Assembly: GCA_963711375.1 (NCBI GenBank)
Contig: CAVQDV010000005.1
Span: forward strand, 2,294,001 to 2,358,000
From: CAVQDV01 sp963711375
Lineage (GTDB): Bacteria; Pseudomonadota; Gammaproteobacteria; Coxiellales; Coxiellaceae
Reading direction: 5' to 3'
Length of the DNA: 64,000 nucleotides
Under the pieces are notes generated by a model, which saw only the letters and a program-made list of their open reading frames with translations, was not told the DNA's origin and ran no database searches. Positions 1-8,849 of the stretch are shown piece after piece. Numbering within the stretch: the first letter of the stretch is position 1; every line of letters starts with the position of its first letter. The position numbers and the translations under genes are program-made.

Positions 1-143
1 TTAGGCCATAATTCTCGAGGAAATTCATTACTGCGATCGATTTTCTGTGCGAGGGGGACAATTTCTTTTTGTGCAAATTGAAAAACGCTCTCTCGCAGCA
101 TTTGGATGGCAGGATCAAGATCAAAAGTCATCCCATGAATCAT
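1..143 (-). CDS. Acyl-CoA dehydrogenase, N-terminal fragment (isovaleryl-CoA dehydrogenase-like)
   Basis: Partial gene running off the left edge; only the first 47 or so residues are present. The minus-strand frame starts at ATG 143-141, eight bases after a GGA core in AAAGGAAC, and reads MIHGMTFDLDPAI then MLRESVFQFAQKEIVPLA and ends with EFPRELWP. This matches the N-terminal helical domain of acyl-CoA dehydrogenases, especially the isovaleryl-CoA type (known family pattern: LRxxVxxFAxxEIxPxAxxIDRxNxFPxxLW). Such flavoenzymes pass electrons through ETF to ETF-ubiquinone oxidoreductase, which is encoded at 36018-37649. Substrate specificity cannot be told from this fragment. Confidence 0.8.
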   Translation of the reverse strand, partial: MIHGMTFDLDPAIQMLRESVFQFAQKEIVPLAQKIDRSNEFPRELWP

Positions 144-219
144 TTTACAGTTCCTTTATTGCCGGAATAATTCTTTCCGTATATTCTAACAGAGGGTTAC
201 TTAGACTGTCGAGGGAAAC

Positions 220-918
220 ATGGCACAGCGAACATTATTAATTCCAGGATGGGTTTACAATCTGGCGGATTATCGCCAAATGTTTGATCTTAGGGATGAG
301 GACCTTGGGAAAAGGATTTTAGATTTTCCCGGTGGAATTTCCAGTTTTAATGCACAAATGCATTCAGCGGGGCATTCGGTTGTCAGCGGAGATCCTCATT
401 ACGATCTTGATCATTCGTCGATGTCGGTTTTTTCTGAAGAACTTGTGGCGAAAAATGAAAACGATATACGTACTCATCTTGATCGCTTAAAAATTTCGGA
501 AGAAGGGGCACTTAAATCTTTAATTGAAAACTGGAAAAAAAATAAAGCGGTTTTTTTAGCCGATTATCTCTCTGGAGTCCGTGAGCATCGATACCAAGAA
601 ATGCATTTGCCCAAATTGCCCTGTAAAAATTTTCAATTTGATTTAGTTTTGTGTACGGATTTATTATTTCATGATCACGCTCGCGGTGGTTTAAGCCCTG
701 AGGCCTTGATGGCCGAATTGGCGAGAGTAGCGTTGGAAGTGCGGATTTTCCCGCTTTTGGATGAGAATAATAAAATGCCACAGGCGATTGGTCCTTTGAT
801 GTTGGAATATCAACAGCAAGATTTTGGAATCGAAATACGTGAGGTTCCCTACGAAATTAAACGAGGTGGAAACGCGATGCTGCGAATATGGTCTAAACAA
901 TGCATCGTACCGAGTTGA
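220..918 (+). CDS. SAM-dependent methyltransferase-like protein
   Basis: A 232-aa soluble protein. Residues 33-59 (ILDFPGG, then GHSVVSGDP) look like motif I and the acidic end of strand 2 in a class I SAM methyltransferase fold. FDLVLCTDLLFHD near residue 140 resembles the motif IV region, and a short stretch around LARVALEVRIFPLL follows. No substrate-specific domain is visible. The start follows a weak GAGGG. The stop is 7 bases before the pyrD start, so the two genes are probably co-transcribed. The fold assignment is inference and the function is unknown. Confidence 0.65.
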   Translation: MAQRTLLIPGWVYNLADYRQMFDLRDEDLGKRILDFPGGISSFNAQMHSAGHSVVSGDPHYDLDHSSMSVFSEELVAKNENDIRTHLDRLKISEEGALKSLIENWKKNKAVFLADYLSGVREHRYQEMHLPKLPCKNFQFDLVLCTDLLFHDHARGGLSPEALMAELARVALEVRIFPLLDENNKMPQAIGPLMLEYQQQDFGIEIREVPYEIKRGGNAMLRIWSKQCIVPS

Positions 919-925
919 AAAAAAA

Positions 926-1921
926 ATGTATAAATATCTTCGCTATGTTTTATTTGCATTAGATGCCGAGCGGGCGCATCGATTAACGGTTTTATTTTTG
1001 CGTTATTTCTATAAGCTATTTTTTTGGAGAAAATTACCACAAAAACCTGTCTCATTGTGGGGGTTAGAATTTCCCAATCCATTGGGTATCGCAGCCGGGT
1101 TTGACAAAAATGCAGAATGCGTCGATGGATTATTTTCTTTAGGCTTTGGCTTTGTGGAAGTCGGCACCGTGACACCCAAAGGGCAAGTTGGAAATCCCAA
1201 ACCCCGTTTATTCAGAATTCCTCTTCGCGAAGCCCTTATTAATCGGATGGGCTTTAATAATCAAGGCGTTGAACAGCTTATTGAAAATATACGAATCCGA
1301 AAATCAAAAGGCCTTCTAGCCATCAATATCGGAAAAAACGCAGAAACTCCTATTGAGCAGGCGCTAGACGATTATTTATTTTGCTTGGAAAAAGTTTATG
1401 CTTTCGCCGATATGATCGTCATCAATATTTCATCGCCCAATACAAAGGGTTTGAGAGATCTCCAGCAGGCTGGGCAAGTTGAGCAACTTCTGCTGAAATG
1501 CCGTGAAAAACGGGATGCATTAGCGGTGAACTTCGGTAAGCGTCATCCGCTTTTAGTGAAAATCACCATTGATCTTCCCGAAAGCGAACGGGCGTATATC
1601 GCCGAAAATGTGCTCAAAATAGGCTTGGACGGCATTATTATTTCAAATACAAGCCTTGATCATAGCGCCGTGAAAGGCTTAGCTTTTGCCGACGAAAATG
1701 GGGGCCTAAGTGGCAAGCCTTTGTTGCCAAACGTGCTTGAAGCCATTGTTGCACTGCGTGCTCTATTACCCAAAACCATCGGAATAATTGGGGTTGGAGG
1801 GGTGTCTTCCGCCTCTGATGCTAAAGCACTACTTGCGGCCGGGGCCAATTTAGTGCAAATATATAGTGGTATGGTTTATCACGGACCAGGGTTGGTCGCC
1901 GAAATCATACAAGCGCTTTAG
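926..1921 (+). CDS. pyrD: Dihydroorotate dehydrogenase (quinone), class 2
   Basis: Oxidises dihydroorotate to orotate in pyrimidine synthesis, passing electrons through FMN to membrane quinone. The 331-aa product has the class 2 N-terminal membrane-associated helices (about residues 3-32), GIAAGFDKNA near 54-63, the catalytic-serine motif NISSPNTKGLR at 167-177, and C-terminal GVGGVSS and QIYSGMVYHGP motifs that bind FMN phosphate. I chose ATG 926 because it begins with the family's usual MYxxLRxxLFxLDAERAH and lies just after the preceding stop. An in-frame upstream start would overlap that gene by about 95 bases. No Shine-Dalgarno is seen, so translational coupling is likely. Confidence 0.95.
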   Translation: MYKYLRYVLFALDAERAHRLTVLFLRYFYKLFFWRKLPQKPVSLWGLEFPNPLGIAAGFDKNAECVDGLFSLGFGFVEVGTVTPKGQVGNPKPRLFRIPLREALINRMGFNNQGVEQLIENIRIRKSKGLLAINIGKNAETPIEQALDDYLFCLEKVYAFADMIVINISSPNTKGLRDLQQAGQVEQLLLKCREKRDALAVNFGKRHPLLVKITIDLPESERAYIAENVLKIGLDGIIISNTSLDHSAVKGLAFADENGGLSGKPLLPNVLEAIVALRALLPKTIGIIGVGGVSSASDAKALLAAGANLVQIYSGMVYHGPGLVAEIIQAL

Positions 1922-1974
1922 TGGCGTTTGAAAGCGTGGCAGTTCAGGCTGAATTGCTGAAAAAGGAGTGTCTC

Positions 1975-2829
1975 ATGCGTAAGATCATTTTCTCTTTATT
2001 GCTGTGTTTGCCGGTATTTGGCTATGCCTTTGACCGCGGACTCTATATTACCGCCGCGAAGGCCACTCATCCCGAATTTGTCGCCTCTCTCATTAAAGGC
2101 GCAAAAGCTAGTGGTATCGATACCTTCGTAGTCGATGTTGAGTATAAAAATACCCGCTATGCCAAAAGTATTGCCTTAATTAAACAAAGTGGAATTAAAT
2201 ACGTGGCAAGGCTTGTCATATTTCCCGATGGTGGAACGCAAAAAGAAGTGTTATCTAAGCCTTATTGGGAAAAACGCTGGCGTCGAGCGATGTATGCCGT
2301 TGGTCTTGGGGCTAGTGCTATACAGCTTGATTACATACGCTACAAACACACAGTTCCCACTTTGGATCAAAATGTGAAAGACATTGCACGAGTTGTTGAT
2401 TATTTCCGTCAACAAGCCAAGGCCAATAAAGTAGGGTTGCAGATCGATATTTTTGGTATTGCGGCTCTCAAGCCTTCTCGCACCATTGGCCAAGATGTCG
2501 CCTTAATTGCTCCACATGTCGATGCGATTAATCCCATGGTATATCCTTCACACTATGAGCCCTATAAAAAGCACGCAATAGCGCCCTATAAAACCGTATT
2601 GGAATCCGTTGTTGCTTTAAAGCGTCAATTAAAAGGGCACCCAGAAGTCAAAGTAAATGCCTACATTGAATTATTTAATTATCGCTATCCCATGTCGACC
2701 GCAACGAGATTTAAATATATCGAAGCACAAATGCAGGCCGCAAAAGACGCTGGTGCAAATGGTTATTACGTTTGGAGTGCGAATAATAGATATAATCCGC
2801 TATTTCAGGTTTTAAAAACATATAAATAA
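1975..2829 (+). CDS. Exported putative glycoside hydrolase-like protein (DUF4015 type)
   Basis: A 284-aa protein with a cleavable signal peptide (about residues 1-18, ending FGYA). The mature part starts RGLYITA and continues with alternating strands and helices expected of a TIM barrel: FVVDVEY, AIQLDYIRY, LQIDIFGI, DAINPMVYPSHY and GYYVWSANNRY. These resemble the putative glycosyl-hydrolase family DUF4015 (established knowledge). LDYIRY and INPMVYPSHY are its recognisable segments. ATG 1975 is preceded by AAAAGGAG at good spacing. An upstream in-frame GTG overlapping the pyrD stop is less likely because it would bury the signal peptide. The substrate is unknown; it may act on periplasmic or surface glycans. 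Confidence 0.75.
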   Translation: MRKIIFSLLLCLPVFGYAFDRGLYITAAKATHPEFVASLIKGAKASGIDTFVVDVEYKNTRYAKSIALIKQSGIKYVARLVIFPDGGTQKEVLSKPYWEKRWRRAMYAVGLGASAIQLDYIRYKHTVPTLDQNVKDIARVVDYFRQQAKANKVGLQIDIFGIAALKPSRTIGQDVALIAPHVDAINPMVYPSHYEPYKKHAIAPYKTVLESVVALKRQLKGHPEVKVNAYIELFNYRYPMSTATRFKYIEAQMQAAKDAGANGYYVWSANNRYNPLFQVLKTYK

Positions 2830-2842
2830 TTGGCATAAAAAA

Positions 2843-4828
2843 TCAATCGATATTCATCGGCATAATAATAACTTGCTCGCCGGCAAAATTTAATTTTCTC
2901 TGTAAAATAGAGGCAGTGTCATCATGCAAAATTCGGTTAAATAAATTATCTTTATTAAAAACAGCACGAGAAGAAAAGAAAATGACATCGCTAAATTCTT
3001 CGCAGACCTGGGTTGAAATATCTAAAAGCTCATTGACCATATTGGTGCTGAAACCCGAATAGACTTTTGCTGGCATGCCTAGCGCATGCGCATAAGCATT
3101 GAAAAATTTTAAATTTTTGCTGACTTGCATTTGCATTAATTCGAGAGATCGCATGCCCCCAAAACTTTTAACATCAACAGCACCTACTTCAATAAAAACA
3201 TAATTCCAAAAACGACTTGGAAATAATTTACGGGCTGCTTGTATGGTATGAACACCCAGCACGCGACTGTCATTTACAAAAAAGGCAGCCGTGGGTTTAT
3301 GGGGATTAAGTTCTGGAATGTAATCGATATCGGTCTTCGGAAATTCGATTTTTTCCGAAAGTTTTGCCAGTTTTTCATGATAAAGGCGATAATTACGTTT
3401 GATGTAATAGCAAGTGACGGCAATGCCACCGGTTACCACCATGCTAAGCCAACCGCCATCGCCGAATTTAGAAATTAAAATCACAAAGAAAATAGAGAAA
3501 CAAATTAAAAAACCGAGTGAGGCCAGGAAAAGCTTAGACCACCAATACCGCTCTTGCCAGCGCTTACGCCACCAATGTAAACAGAGCCCAAATAAGGTGA
3601 TCGTAAAGGTTAAAAATACATTTAAACTATAAAGTACGATAAGAAAATGCACATTACCATCGGCCATTAGCATGATGAGAATGGCACCTAGGCCAAATAA
3701 AATAACGCCGTTTTGTTTTATTAAGCGGCTCGATAAGTTGCTAAATTTGGTGGGACACCAACCATCAACGGACATGTTGGCAACAACTGCAGGACCTCCT
3801 AAAAATCCAGCGTTGGATCCCAGCATCAAAATTCCTGCTTCAAAGGCCAGCACAACAAATAGTAAAACACCATGGTAGGGGAAGGGCGCTAGAATTTTTC
3901 CAAAGACGATAGCGTTGTAGGTTTTTCCGGGTTCAGGGTGAACGCCAACGAGCATGTATAACAGCATAATGCCCGCGGCGGTGAAGCTTAGGGAAAGCGC
4001 CATGTAAAACATGGTCCATTTTCCAGTCCGAACTCGAGGTTCTTTGAGAACATTAATATTGTTCGATACCGCCTCAAGACCGGTGTAGGTACCGCCACCC
4101 AAAGAATAGGCGTGTAACATGAGGGCCAGCATACCCGTTAAACCGAATGCCGCCGAGACGGAATGGGTTTCTTTGCCCACTTCATGAATTAAAAAGGGAA
4201 ATTCACGGGCATCGGTCGCTATTCCATACACAATTAATATCACGTGAGTAATGACAAAGCCTAAAAAGATAGGCATTAAAATTTTAATGGACTCTTTAAG
4301 GCCTCGAATATTCAGCGCAGTGAGGAAGAGCACCAGTAAAACTTTTACGAGCAAGGCGTGCCCCTGGTAATGCTTGGGCAACAAGCTGTATAAAGCATCC
4401 GTCGCCGCAGCAAGGGAAATGGCAATGGTTAAGACATAGTCAACAATAAGGGCCGAACCTGAAACAAGTCCAGCCATAGGATGAATTAATTTGTTGGCAA
4501 CTTTATAACCGCCTCCGCCGTTTGGAAATAGTTCAATAACCTGGTTATAGGCGAGAGAAATAATAAAGACCGTGATGCAAGTCGCGATGGATAAATAAAA
4601 GGCCAGATAGGGATATTGACCCAGGGCACGAAAGGCTTCTTCAGGCCCATAGTTAGCGGAAGATAGGCCATCCGACCCAAGCCCAATCCAGGCTAAAAAA
4701 GCAATCAGCGCAATATAGCGTCGCGTTTCGGGGTTCAGTGGGTTTTGGGGAGTGCCGATAACTAATCGGCGGAGCCATGCTTTCATGAAACCTGTTTTAT
4801 TCCTTATCCAGTTAACCTGGGAGCGCAT
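2843..4828 (-). CDS. APC-superfamily permease, KimA/YdaO-like (probable potassium importer)
   Basis: A 661-aa polytopic inner-membrane protein with about 12 transmembrane helices in the first 470 residues and a soluble C-terminal domain of about 180 residues. GSDGLSSANYGPEE, NGGGGYKVAN, LIVDYVLTIAISLAAATDA and LNIRGLKES closely follow the Bacillus KimA (YdaO) potassium importer signature and its cytoplasmic C-terminal half. Annotation pipelines often call such proteins amino acid permeases. A classical Kup is encoded at 30950-32839, so two potassium routes may exist. The start is uncertain: ATG 4828 has no clear Shine-Dalgarno, while ATG 4786 follows AGGTTTC and begins MKAWLRRLVIG, closer to the family N-terminus. 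Confidence 0.8.
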   Translation of the reverse strand: MRSQVNWIRNKTGFMKAWLRRLVIGTPQNPLNPETRRYIALIAFLAWIGLGSDGLSSANYGPEEAFRALGQYPYLAFYLSIATCITVFIISLAYNQVIELFPNGGGGYKVANKLIHPMAGLVSGSALIVDYVLTIAISLAAATDALYSLLPKHYQGHALLVKVLLVLFLTALNIRGLKESIKILMPIFLGFVITHVILIVYGIATDAREFPFLIHEVGKETHSVSAAFGLTGMLALMLHAYSLGGGTYTGLEAVSNNINVLKEPRVRTGKWTMFYMALSLSFTAAGIMLLYMLVGVHPEPGKTYNAIVFGKILAPFPYHGVLLFVVLAFEAGILMLGSNAGFLGGPAVVANMSVDGWCPTKFSNLSSRLIKQNGVILFGLGAILIMLMADGNVHFLIVLYSLNVFLTFTITLFGLCLHWWRKRWQERYWWSKLFLASLGFLICFSIFFVILISKFGDGGWLSMVVTGGIAVTCYYIKRNYRLYHEKLAKLSEKIEFPKTDIDYIPELNPHKPTAAFFVNDSRVLGVHTIQAARKLFPSRFWNYVFIEVGAVDVKSFGGMRSLELMQMQVSKNLKFFNAYAHALGMPAKVYSGFSTNMVNELLDISTQVCEEFSDVIFFSSRAVFNKDNLFNRILHDDTASILQRKLNFAGEQVIIMPMNID

Positions 4829-4901
4829 CTTAACACAGCAGAGCTAAGCTTGCCAATGGAGTGGAATCCAGTCGTTAACTTCAATTTTGTTTCGCAGTGT
4901 A

Positions 4902-4925
4902 TATAATCGAGTTACTCTAGAGTAA
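4902..4925. promoter_or_regulatory. Promoter -10 with adjoining perfect palindrome, probable operator of the MFS gene
   Basis: TATAAT at 4902-4907 is followed at 4912-4925 by the perfect 14-bp palindrome TTACTCTAGAGTAA, 27 bases before the transporter ATG. A site covering +1 is a classic place for a TetR- or MarR-type repressor controlling a drug exporter. No regulator gene lies next to it. Function is inferred. Confidence 0.5.
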
Positions 4926-4952
4926 GCAATCTTGCCAGATAGGGAAATTAAA

Positions 4953-6368
4953 ATGAAGAAATTCTTGCATAAATCGATAGAATACCGCTACTTGGTGGCC
5001 GGCATTTATGCCATCATTTTATTTCTAGATCGCTTGGATTTGACGATTGTTAATATTACTTTACCGGCTCTTGCGCGTTATTTTGAAGTTCCAATTACTC
5101 ATACTGAATGGGTGAATAATGCTTTTTTGCTTGCGCTGGCCATCAGTATTCCCATCAGTGCTTGGATGGGGGAGCGTTTCGGGACCAAAAAGATTTTTAT
5201 TATTGCCACTAGTTTTTTTGGGCTTGCTTCACTTTTATGTGCCTTTTCTCCGAATCTTTATTTCATGGTTTTTATGAGATTTTTTCAGGGGCTTGGTGGT
5301 GGGATGGTTATTCCTGTGGGAATGACGATGGTTTATCGAAGTTTTGAGACATCTGAATATGCTAGTATCACGAGTTTTATTTTCATTCCGAGTTTGGTGG
5401 CGCCTGCTATTGCGCCTACCTTAGGCGGAGTCATTATTCATTTTTTAAATTGGCAATGGGTTTTTCTTTTTGCGGCTCCGATTTGCTTTGTTGCTGTTTT
5501 ACTCTCCTTTTTAGTGTTAAAAGAGCATGTGGCCTCAAACGTAAAGCCCTTAGATTGCTTGGGATTTTTTCTTTCATCTTTCGCCCTCATTTCAATACTT
5601 TCCTTTATTTCAGCCCTGGGCAAACTTGGCTTTAGTTGGGAAATCCTTGCGCTTTTATTTTCTGCAATATTGTTTTCCTATTATTTTTTACGTCATGAGA
5701 AAAATTATCCTCATCCACTGATTGAAATTCATTTTTTCAGAAATACCCTATTTACCCAGGCGAATCTCTTACAATTAGCGTTTCAAATTTGCCATTTCGG
5801 ATCTATTTTTCTAGTAGGGATGTATCTTCAAGTGGGTATCGGAATGTCGGCCATGGTAGCGGGCTTTATTATGGGGATGCAAGCGCTTGGGGCCATATGC
5901 ATCAGCCGATATACCGTTAAATTATTTCATCAGAGGGGGCCAAGTGTACCCCTTATTATTGGATTTTTAGGAATTTCGGCATTTACGCTTTGTATTTTAT
6001 TAATTAAGGAAGCCAGTATGATTTATTTTGCCTGCGTCATACTTTTTTTACGCGGATTATTCAGTGGTCTTTGTGGCCCCATCATTCAAACGATCAGTTT
6101 AGTTGAATTTACTAAAATGGATGTTGGGCCCGCAAGCTCGGTATTTATGGCGGGTCGACAAATATCCATCAGCTTAGGAATTGCGCTGTCTTCTCTATTA
6201 ATATCCTACGGTATGCAAAGAGATGGATTCAAAATTCATGAGACTGGCAATCCATTTTTTTATGCCTTTATGCTCATCCCGCTTGTAGCCGCTTTGGGAA
6301 TTTTAGCCGCCTTGACGATCGATAATAAAAAAATTCTGCAGTTGGTGAAAAAACAGGAAGTCGTCTAG
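4953..6368 (+). CDS. MFS multidrug-type transporter (DHA2/EmrB-QacA family)
   Basis: A 471-aa inner-membrane protein with about 14 hydrophobic helices, as in the 14-TM drug:H+ antiporter-2 family. The helix-1 signature FLDRLDLTIVNITLPAL lies near residues 24-40. WMGERFGTKK forms motif A after helix 2, and GLGGGMVIPVGMT matches the motif C region. It probably exports toxic compounds. No EmrA-type adaptor or outer-membrane gene lies next to it. I chose ATG 4953 because AGGGAAATTAAA precedes it; a TTG seven codons upstream is also open. The palindrome at 4912-4925 suggests repressor control. Confidence 0.85.
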   Translation: MKKFLHKSIEYRYLVAGIYAIILFLDRLDLTIVNITLPALARYFEVPITHTEWVNNAFLLALAISIPISAWMGERFGTKKIFIIATSFFGLASLLCAFSPNLYFMVFMRFFQGLGGGMVIPVGMTMVYRSFETSEYASITSFIFIPSLVAPAIAPTLGGVIIHFLNWQWVFLFAAPICFVAVLLSFLVLKEHVASNVKPLDCLGFFLSSFALISILSFISALGKLGFSWEILALLFSAILFSYYFLRHEKNYPHPLIEIHFFRNTLFTQANLLQLAFQICHFGSIFLVGMYLQVGIGMSAMVAGFIMGMQALGAICISRYTVKLFHQRGPSVPLIIGFLGISAFTLCILLIKEASMIYFACVILFLRGLFSGLCGPIIQTISLVEFTKMDVGPASSVFMAGRQISISLGIALSSLLISYGMQRDGFKIHETGNPFFYAFMLIPLVAALGILAALTIDNKKILQLVKKQEVV

Positions 6369-6413
6369 TACGTCCCAGCACTAGGTTCCGCTCAAGAGAA
6401 AATAACTTTTGAA

Positions 6414-7523
6414 TTATTTAGTATTTTTAAACTGCTCAGTAATATCCATCACATTAGGTTTATTATTCAGTGGCATTTTTAAAGTAGGGGCATTCGGCGA
6501 AAAATCCAGTGATTTTAGTGAAACTGAATGGAAGGTTTGATCTTTATAAGTGCGGTAATAAAAGACCTTGTCCGTAAGATCTTTAATCACAACCCACTGC
6601 GTATAATCATAAGAATCCTGACCGTTAGCTTCCCTAGCGCGCGAAACGCCCAAAGGAATATCCACACTATTTAAAATATGCGTGGCAAGATTAACACCTT
6701 CAGCGGCATTATTCGCGGGTAAAGCGGTTTTTAAATACGCGGCCGTTTTAACAAAACGTGAAGGAGGGCTTTGGTCACCCGGTAAACCTAACATACCGCT
6801 GCCTTGACCATTAGAACTATAAGTAAAGCCATTTGCCATTATCGGCTGTGGAGTATAGGGCGATAATTGAAGATAATTTTTGAGATTATTCACTTGCCAA
6901 TCGTAGGGAGGGCCATTCGTCACCACACCGACGCCATCATAAATTATCATTTTGCCTTTGATAAATTCCACAACTAATTCTTTTCCAGATGCATCGTGAA
7001 TAATCGCGTGCACTTGGAAAGTTTCATTGGCGGGAATACCGGGAATCGACTGTTCATAAACATACGTATTTTTTAAGGCTTCACGTACTTCATCAACCGT
7101 TTTGAAATTACCGAGGATCCAGTTCCCAAAAAGATAATAGGGCACAGCATGATTATCTTCTTTCGATGACACGGTTTGGTATTGCGTATATCCTGGTAAA
7201 TACAAATATTCAAAAGAAAGACCTTGTTCATTCATGCCATCTACCGCAATAGGAGTGTTTAAGGCGTTCAGATAAACGTAGCCATATTTGGATTTCCAAG
7301 AAAGTGCTGGATTACCATCAGGGGCTTTTGGATTAAAAGCAGTGTCGCGTGGTGTGGCGACGACATTGGATTGCAGATCGAGCCCAAATTCAAGGCTTCT
7401 CCCAATTATGGTGGCACCATCTTTTGTTAATACGCGAAAATCAGTACAGGCCAGTGACGTATTCGCTATTCCAATAGATCCTGTTATTCCGAACAGTAAA
7501 ATAGCCAGTTTTTTATGATTCAC
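6414..7523 (-). CDS. Exported choloylglycine hydrolase / penicillin V acylase family enzyme
   Basis: Ntn-hydrolase of the linear amide C-N hydrolase family, which includes bile salt hydrolase and penicillin V acylase. It is 369 aa from the GTG at 7523-7521, which follows a strong AAGGAGG seven bases upstream. The first 25 residues form a signal peptide ending NTSLA, so cleavage exposes Cys26 (CTDFRVL) as the N-terminal nucleophile, which the family requires. Other family elements are GRSLEFG, a VDGMNEQGL segment, TNGPPYDWQ with the conserved Asn, and an SRxxR-like basic pair in GVSRAREANG. Expected location is periplasmic or secreted. The true substrate (bile conjugate, N-acyl amide, acyl homoserine lactone or beta-lactam) cannot be decided here. 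Confidence 0.88.
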   Translation of the reverse strand: MNHKKLAILLFGITGSIGIANTSLACTDFRVLTKDGATIIGRSLEFGLDLQSNVVATPRDTAFNPKAPDGNPALSWKSKYGYVYLNALNTPIAVDGMNEQGLSFEYLYLPGYTQYQTVSSKEDNHAVPYYLFGNWILGNFKTVDEVREALKNTYVYEQSIPGIPANETFQVHAIIHDASGKELVVEFIKGKMIIYDGVGVVTNGPPYDWQVNNLKNYLQLSPYTPQPIMANGFTYSSNGQGSGMLGLPGDQSPPSRFVKTAAYLKTALPANNAAEGVNLATHILNSVDIPLGVSRAREANGQDSYDYTQWVVIKDLTDKVFYYRTYKDQTFHSVSLKSLDFSPNAPTLKMPLNNKPNVMDITEQFKNTK

Positions 7524-7626
7524 AAAAAAACCTCCTTGTTTTTTAAGCTGTCTCTGCAACCATAATCGCATGTTTCGATATGAAAAAGAAGTCAGCAGGA
7601 CGCCCACCAAATTTTGACGAATCTAC

Positions 7627-7686
7627 GAAAATCTTCCCTATCAAGGCAGAATTACATGTAAATCTGCCTTGACTGGGAAGATTTTC
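7627..7686. repeat. 60-bp imperfect inverted repeat overlapping the ATPase promoter
   Basis: The stretch pairs with itself over 30 positions with only three mismatched pairs. The outer arms GAAAATCTTCCC (7627-7638) and GGGAAGATTTTC (7675-7686) are perfect. The inner 32 bp (7641-7672) are palindromic around ACATGT except for one pair. The right half contains the -35 element of the promoter at 7669-7696. It could be an operator for a dimeric repressor or an extruded cruciform. It lies between divergent genes, so it may control both. Confidence 0.85.
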
Positions 7687-7703
7687 ATACTATAATGGCC
7701 TTA
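7669..7703 (+). promoter_or_regulatory. Strong sigma-70 promoter of the AAA ATPase gene, probably leaderless
   Basis: TTGACT at 7669-7674, a 16-bp spacer and TATAAT at 7691-7696. The ATG at 7703 is six bases after the -10, which is where transcription should begin, and no Shine-Dalgarno exists. A leaderless mRNA is therefore predicted. The -35 lies inside the palindrome at 7641-7672, so binding there would block transcription. Confidence 0.7.
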
Positions 7704-8842
7704 TGGACATAAAACAGCGCCTATTGAACATTAGCTTGCCACCTAACAAGTCAGCCTTCTTATGGGGGCCCAGAAAGGTGGGCAAGAGCACATGGATCCG
7801 TAAGCACATGAAAACGGCGATTGTCATCGATTTTTTAAAAACCGATGTATTTGCAGATTACGTTTCTCGTCCTTCCTTGCTGCGCGAACGCTATAGTGAG
7901 ACTGATCGTTTGATTGTGATTGATGAGGTGCAAAAAGTCCCCGAGATATTGGATGAAGTCCAATGGCTAATTGATAATCATAATATTCCCTTTTTGCTGA
8001 CGGGATCGAGTACAAGAAAGTTAAGGAAAACGCACGCTAATTTATTGGGTGGGCGTACCTGGCGATACACGATGCCCCCACTTTGCTTCCCTGAAATTCA
8101 GGATCTCGATATAGAAGAAGTCATGATAACGGGATTATTGCCTCCTCACTTACTTTCAACAGATCCTATACAAGATTTTAGAGCTTATGTAGCAGATTAT
8201 TTAAAAGAAGAAATTGCTGCAGAAGCAGTCGTGCAAAATATTCCTAGTTTTGCTGAATTTTTGCATGTTGCTTCGGTGATGTCTGGAGAAATGCTTAATT
8301 ATACCAATGTGGCTAGGGAAGCTGGAGTCAGCGCAAAAGTGGTGCGAAATTATTTCCAAATTCTCGAAGACACATTGCTTGGCTACCGACTTCAGCCTTG
8401 GAAAAAAACACCGGATCGTCGTTTAGTAGAAACAGAAAAATTTTATTTATTTGATGTGGGGCTTGCAAATTATTTAGCGAGACAAAAACCAAAAATCGGT
8501 TCACGAGAATTTGGAAAAGCATTTGAGCATTTTATTTTAATGGAATTAAAAGCCTATCAAGCCTACCGAGATCCAGAATTACCATTGCATTACTGGCGCA
8601 CCAGTACGGGTCTTGAAGTGGATTTTATTCTTGGAGACATGGAGTGCGCCATTGAAGTTAAAACTTCCAAACGGATTGACTCTCATGCTGCAAAACCGCT
8701 TAAGGCTTTACAGGAGGCTCATAATGTAAGACGATCTATCATCGTTTCATTTGAGTCCGAGCCTAAAAAACTCGATAATAATATCGAATGTCTCCCCTGG
8801 AAAATGTTCTTAGAAATGCTCTGGGCTGATCAAATTAGATAA
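7703..8842 (+). CDS. AAA ATPase with DUF4143 domain
   Basis: A 379-aa protein of the AAA_14/DUF4143 family. The Walker A motif GPRKVGKST lies at 22-30, Walker B LIVIDE at about 70-75, and sensor-like LLTGSSTRKL follows. A winged-helix-like segment is seen around VAREAGVSAKVVRNYFQIL. The C-terminal DUF4143 half contains KAFEHFILMELKAY and the nuclease-like strand pair LEVDFILGD...AIEVKTSK, which resembles a PD-(D/E)XK core: Glu/Asp, then ExK. The function of this widespread family is poorly known; mobile-element or defence roles are suspected. The start is the first ATG after the promoter, and a partial copy of the promoter and first codons recurs at 11179-11250. Confidence 0.88.
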   Translation: MDIKQRLLNISLPPNKSAFLWGPRKVGKSTWIRKHMKTAIVIDFLKTDVFADYVSRPSLLRERYSETDRLIVIDEVQKVPEILDEVQWLIDNHNIPFLLTGSSTRKLRKTHANLLGGRTWRYTMPPLCFPEIQDLDIEEVMITGLLPPHLLSTDPIQDFRAYVADYLKEEIAAEAVVQNIPSFAEFLHVASVMSGEMLNYTNVAREAGVSAKVVRNYFQILEDTLLGYRLQPWKKTPDRRLVETEKFYLFDVGLANYLARQKPKIGSREFGKAFEHFILMELKAYQAYRDPELPLHYWRTSTGLEVDFILGDMECAIEVKTSKRIDSHAAKPLKALQEAHNVRRSIIVSFESEPKKLDNNIECLPWKMFLEMLWADQIR

Positions 8843-8849
8843 GTAAGTA

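Noticed and set aside
824..925. Longer N-terminus for PyrD
   Set aside because: The extra residues are out-of-frame sequence inside the preceding gene, and the class 2 family starts at MYKYLRYVLF.
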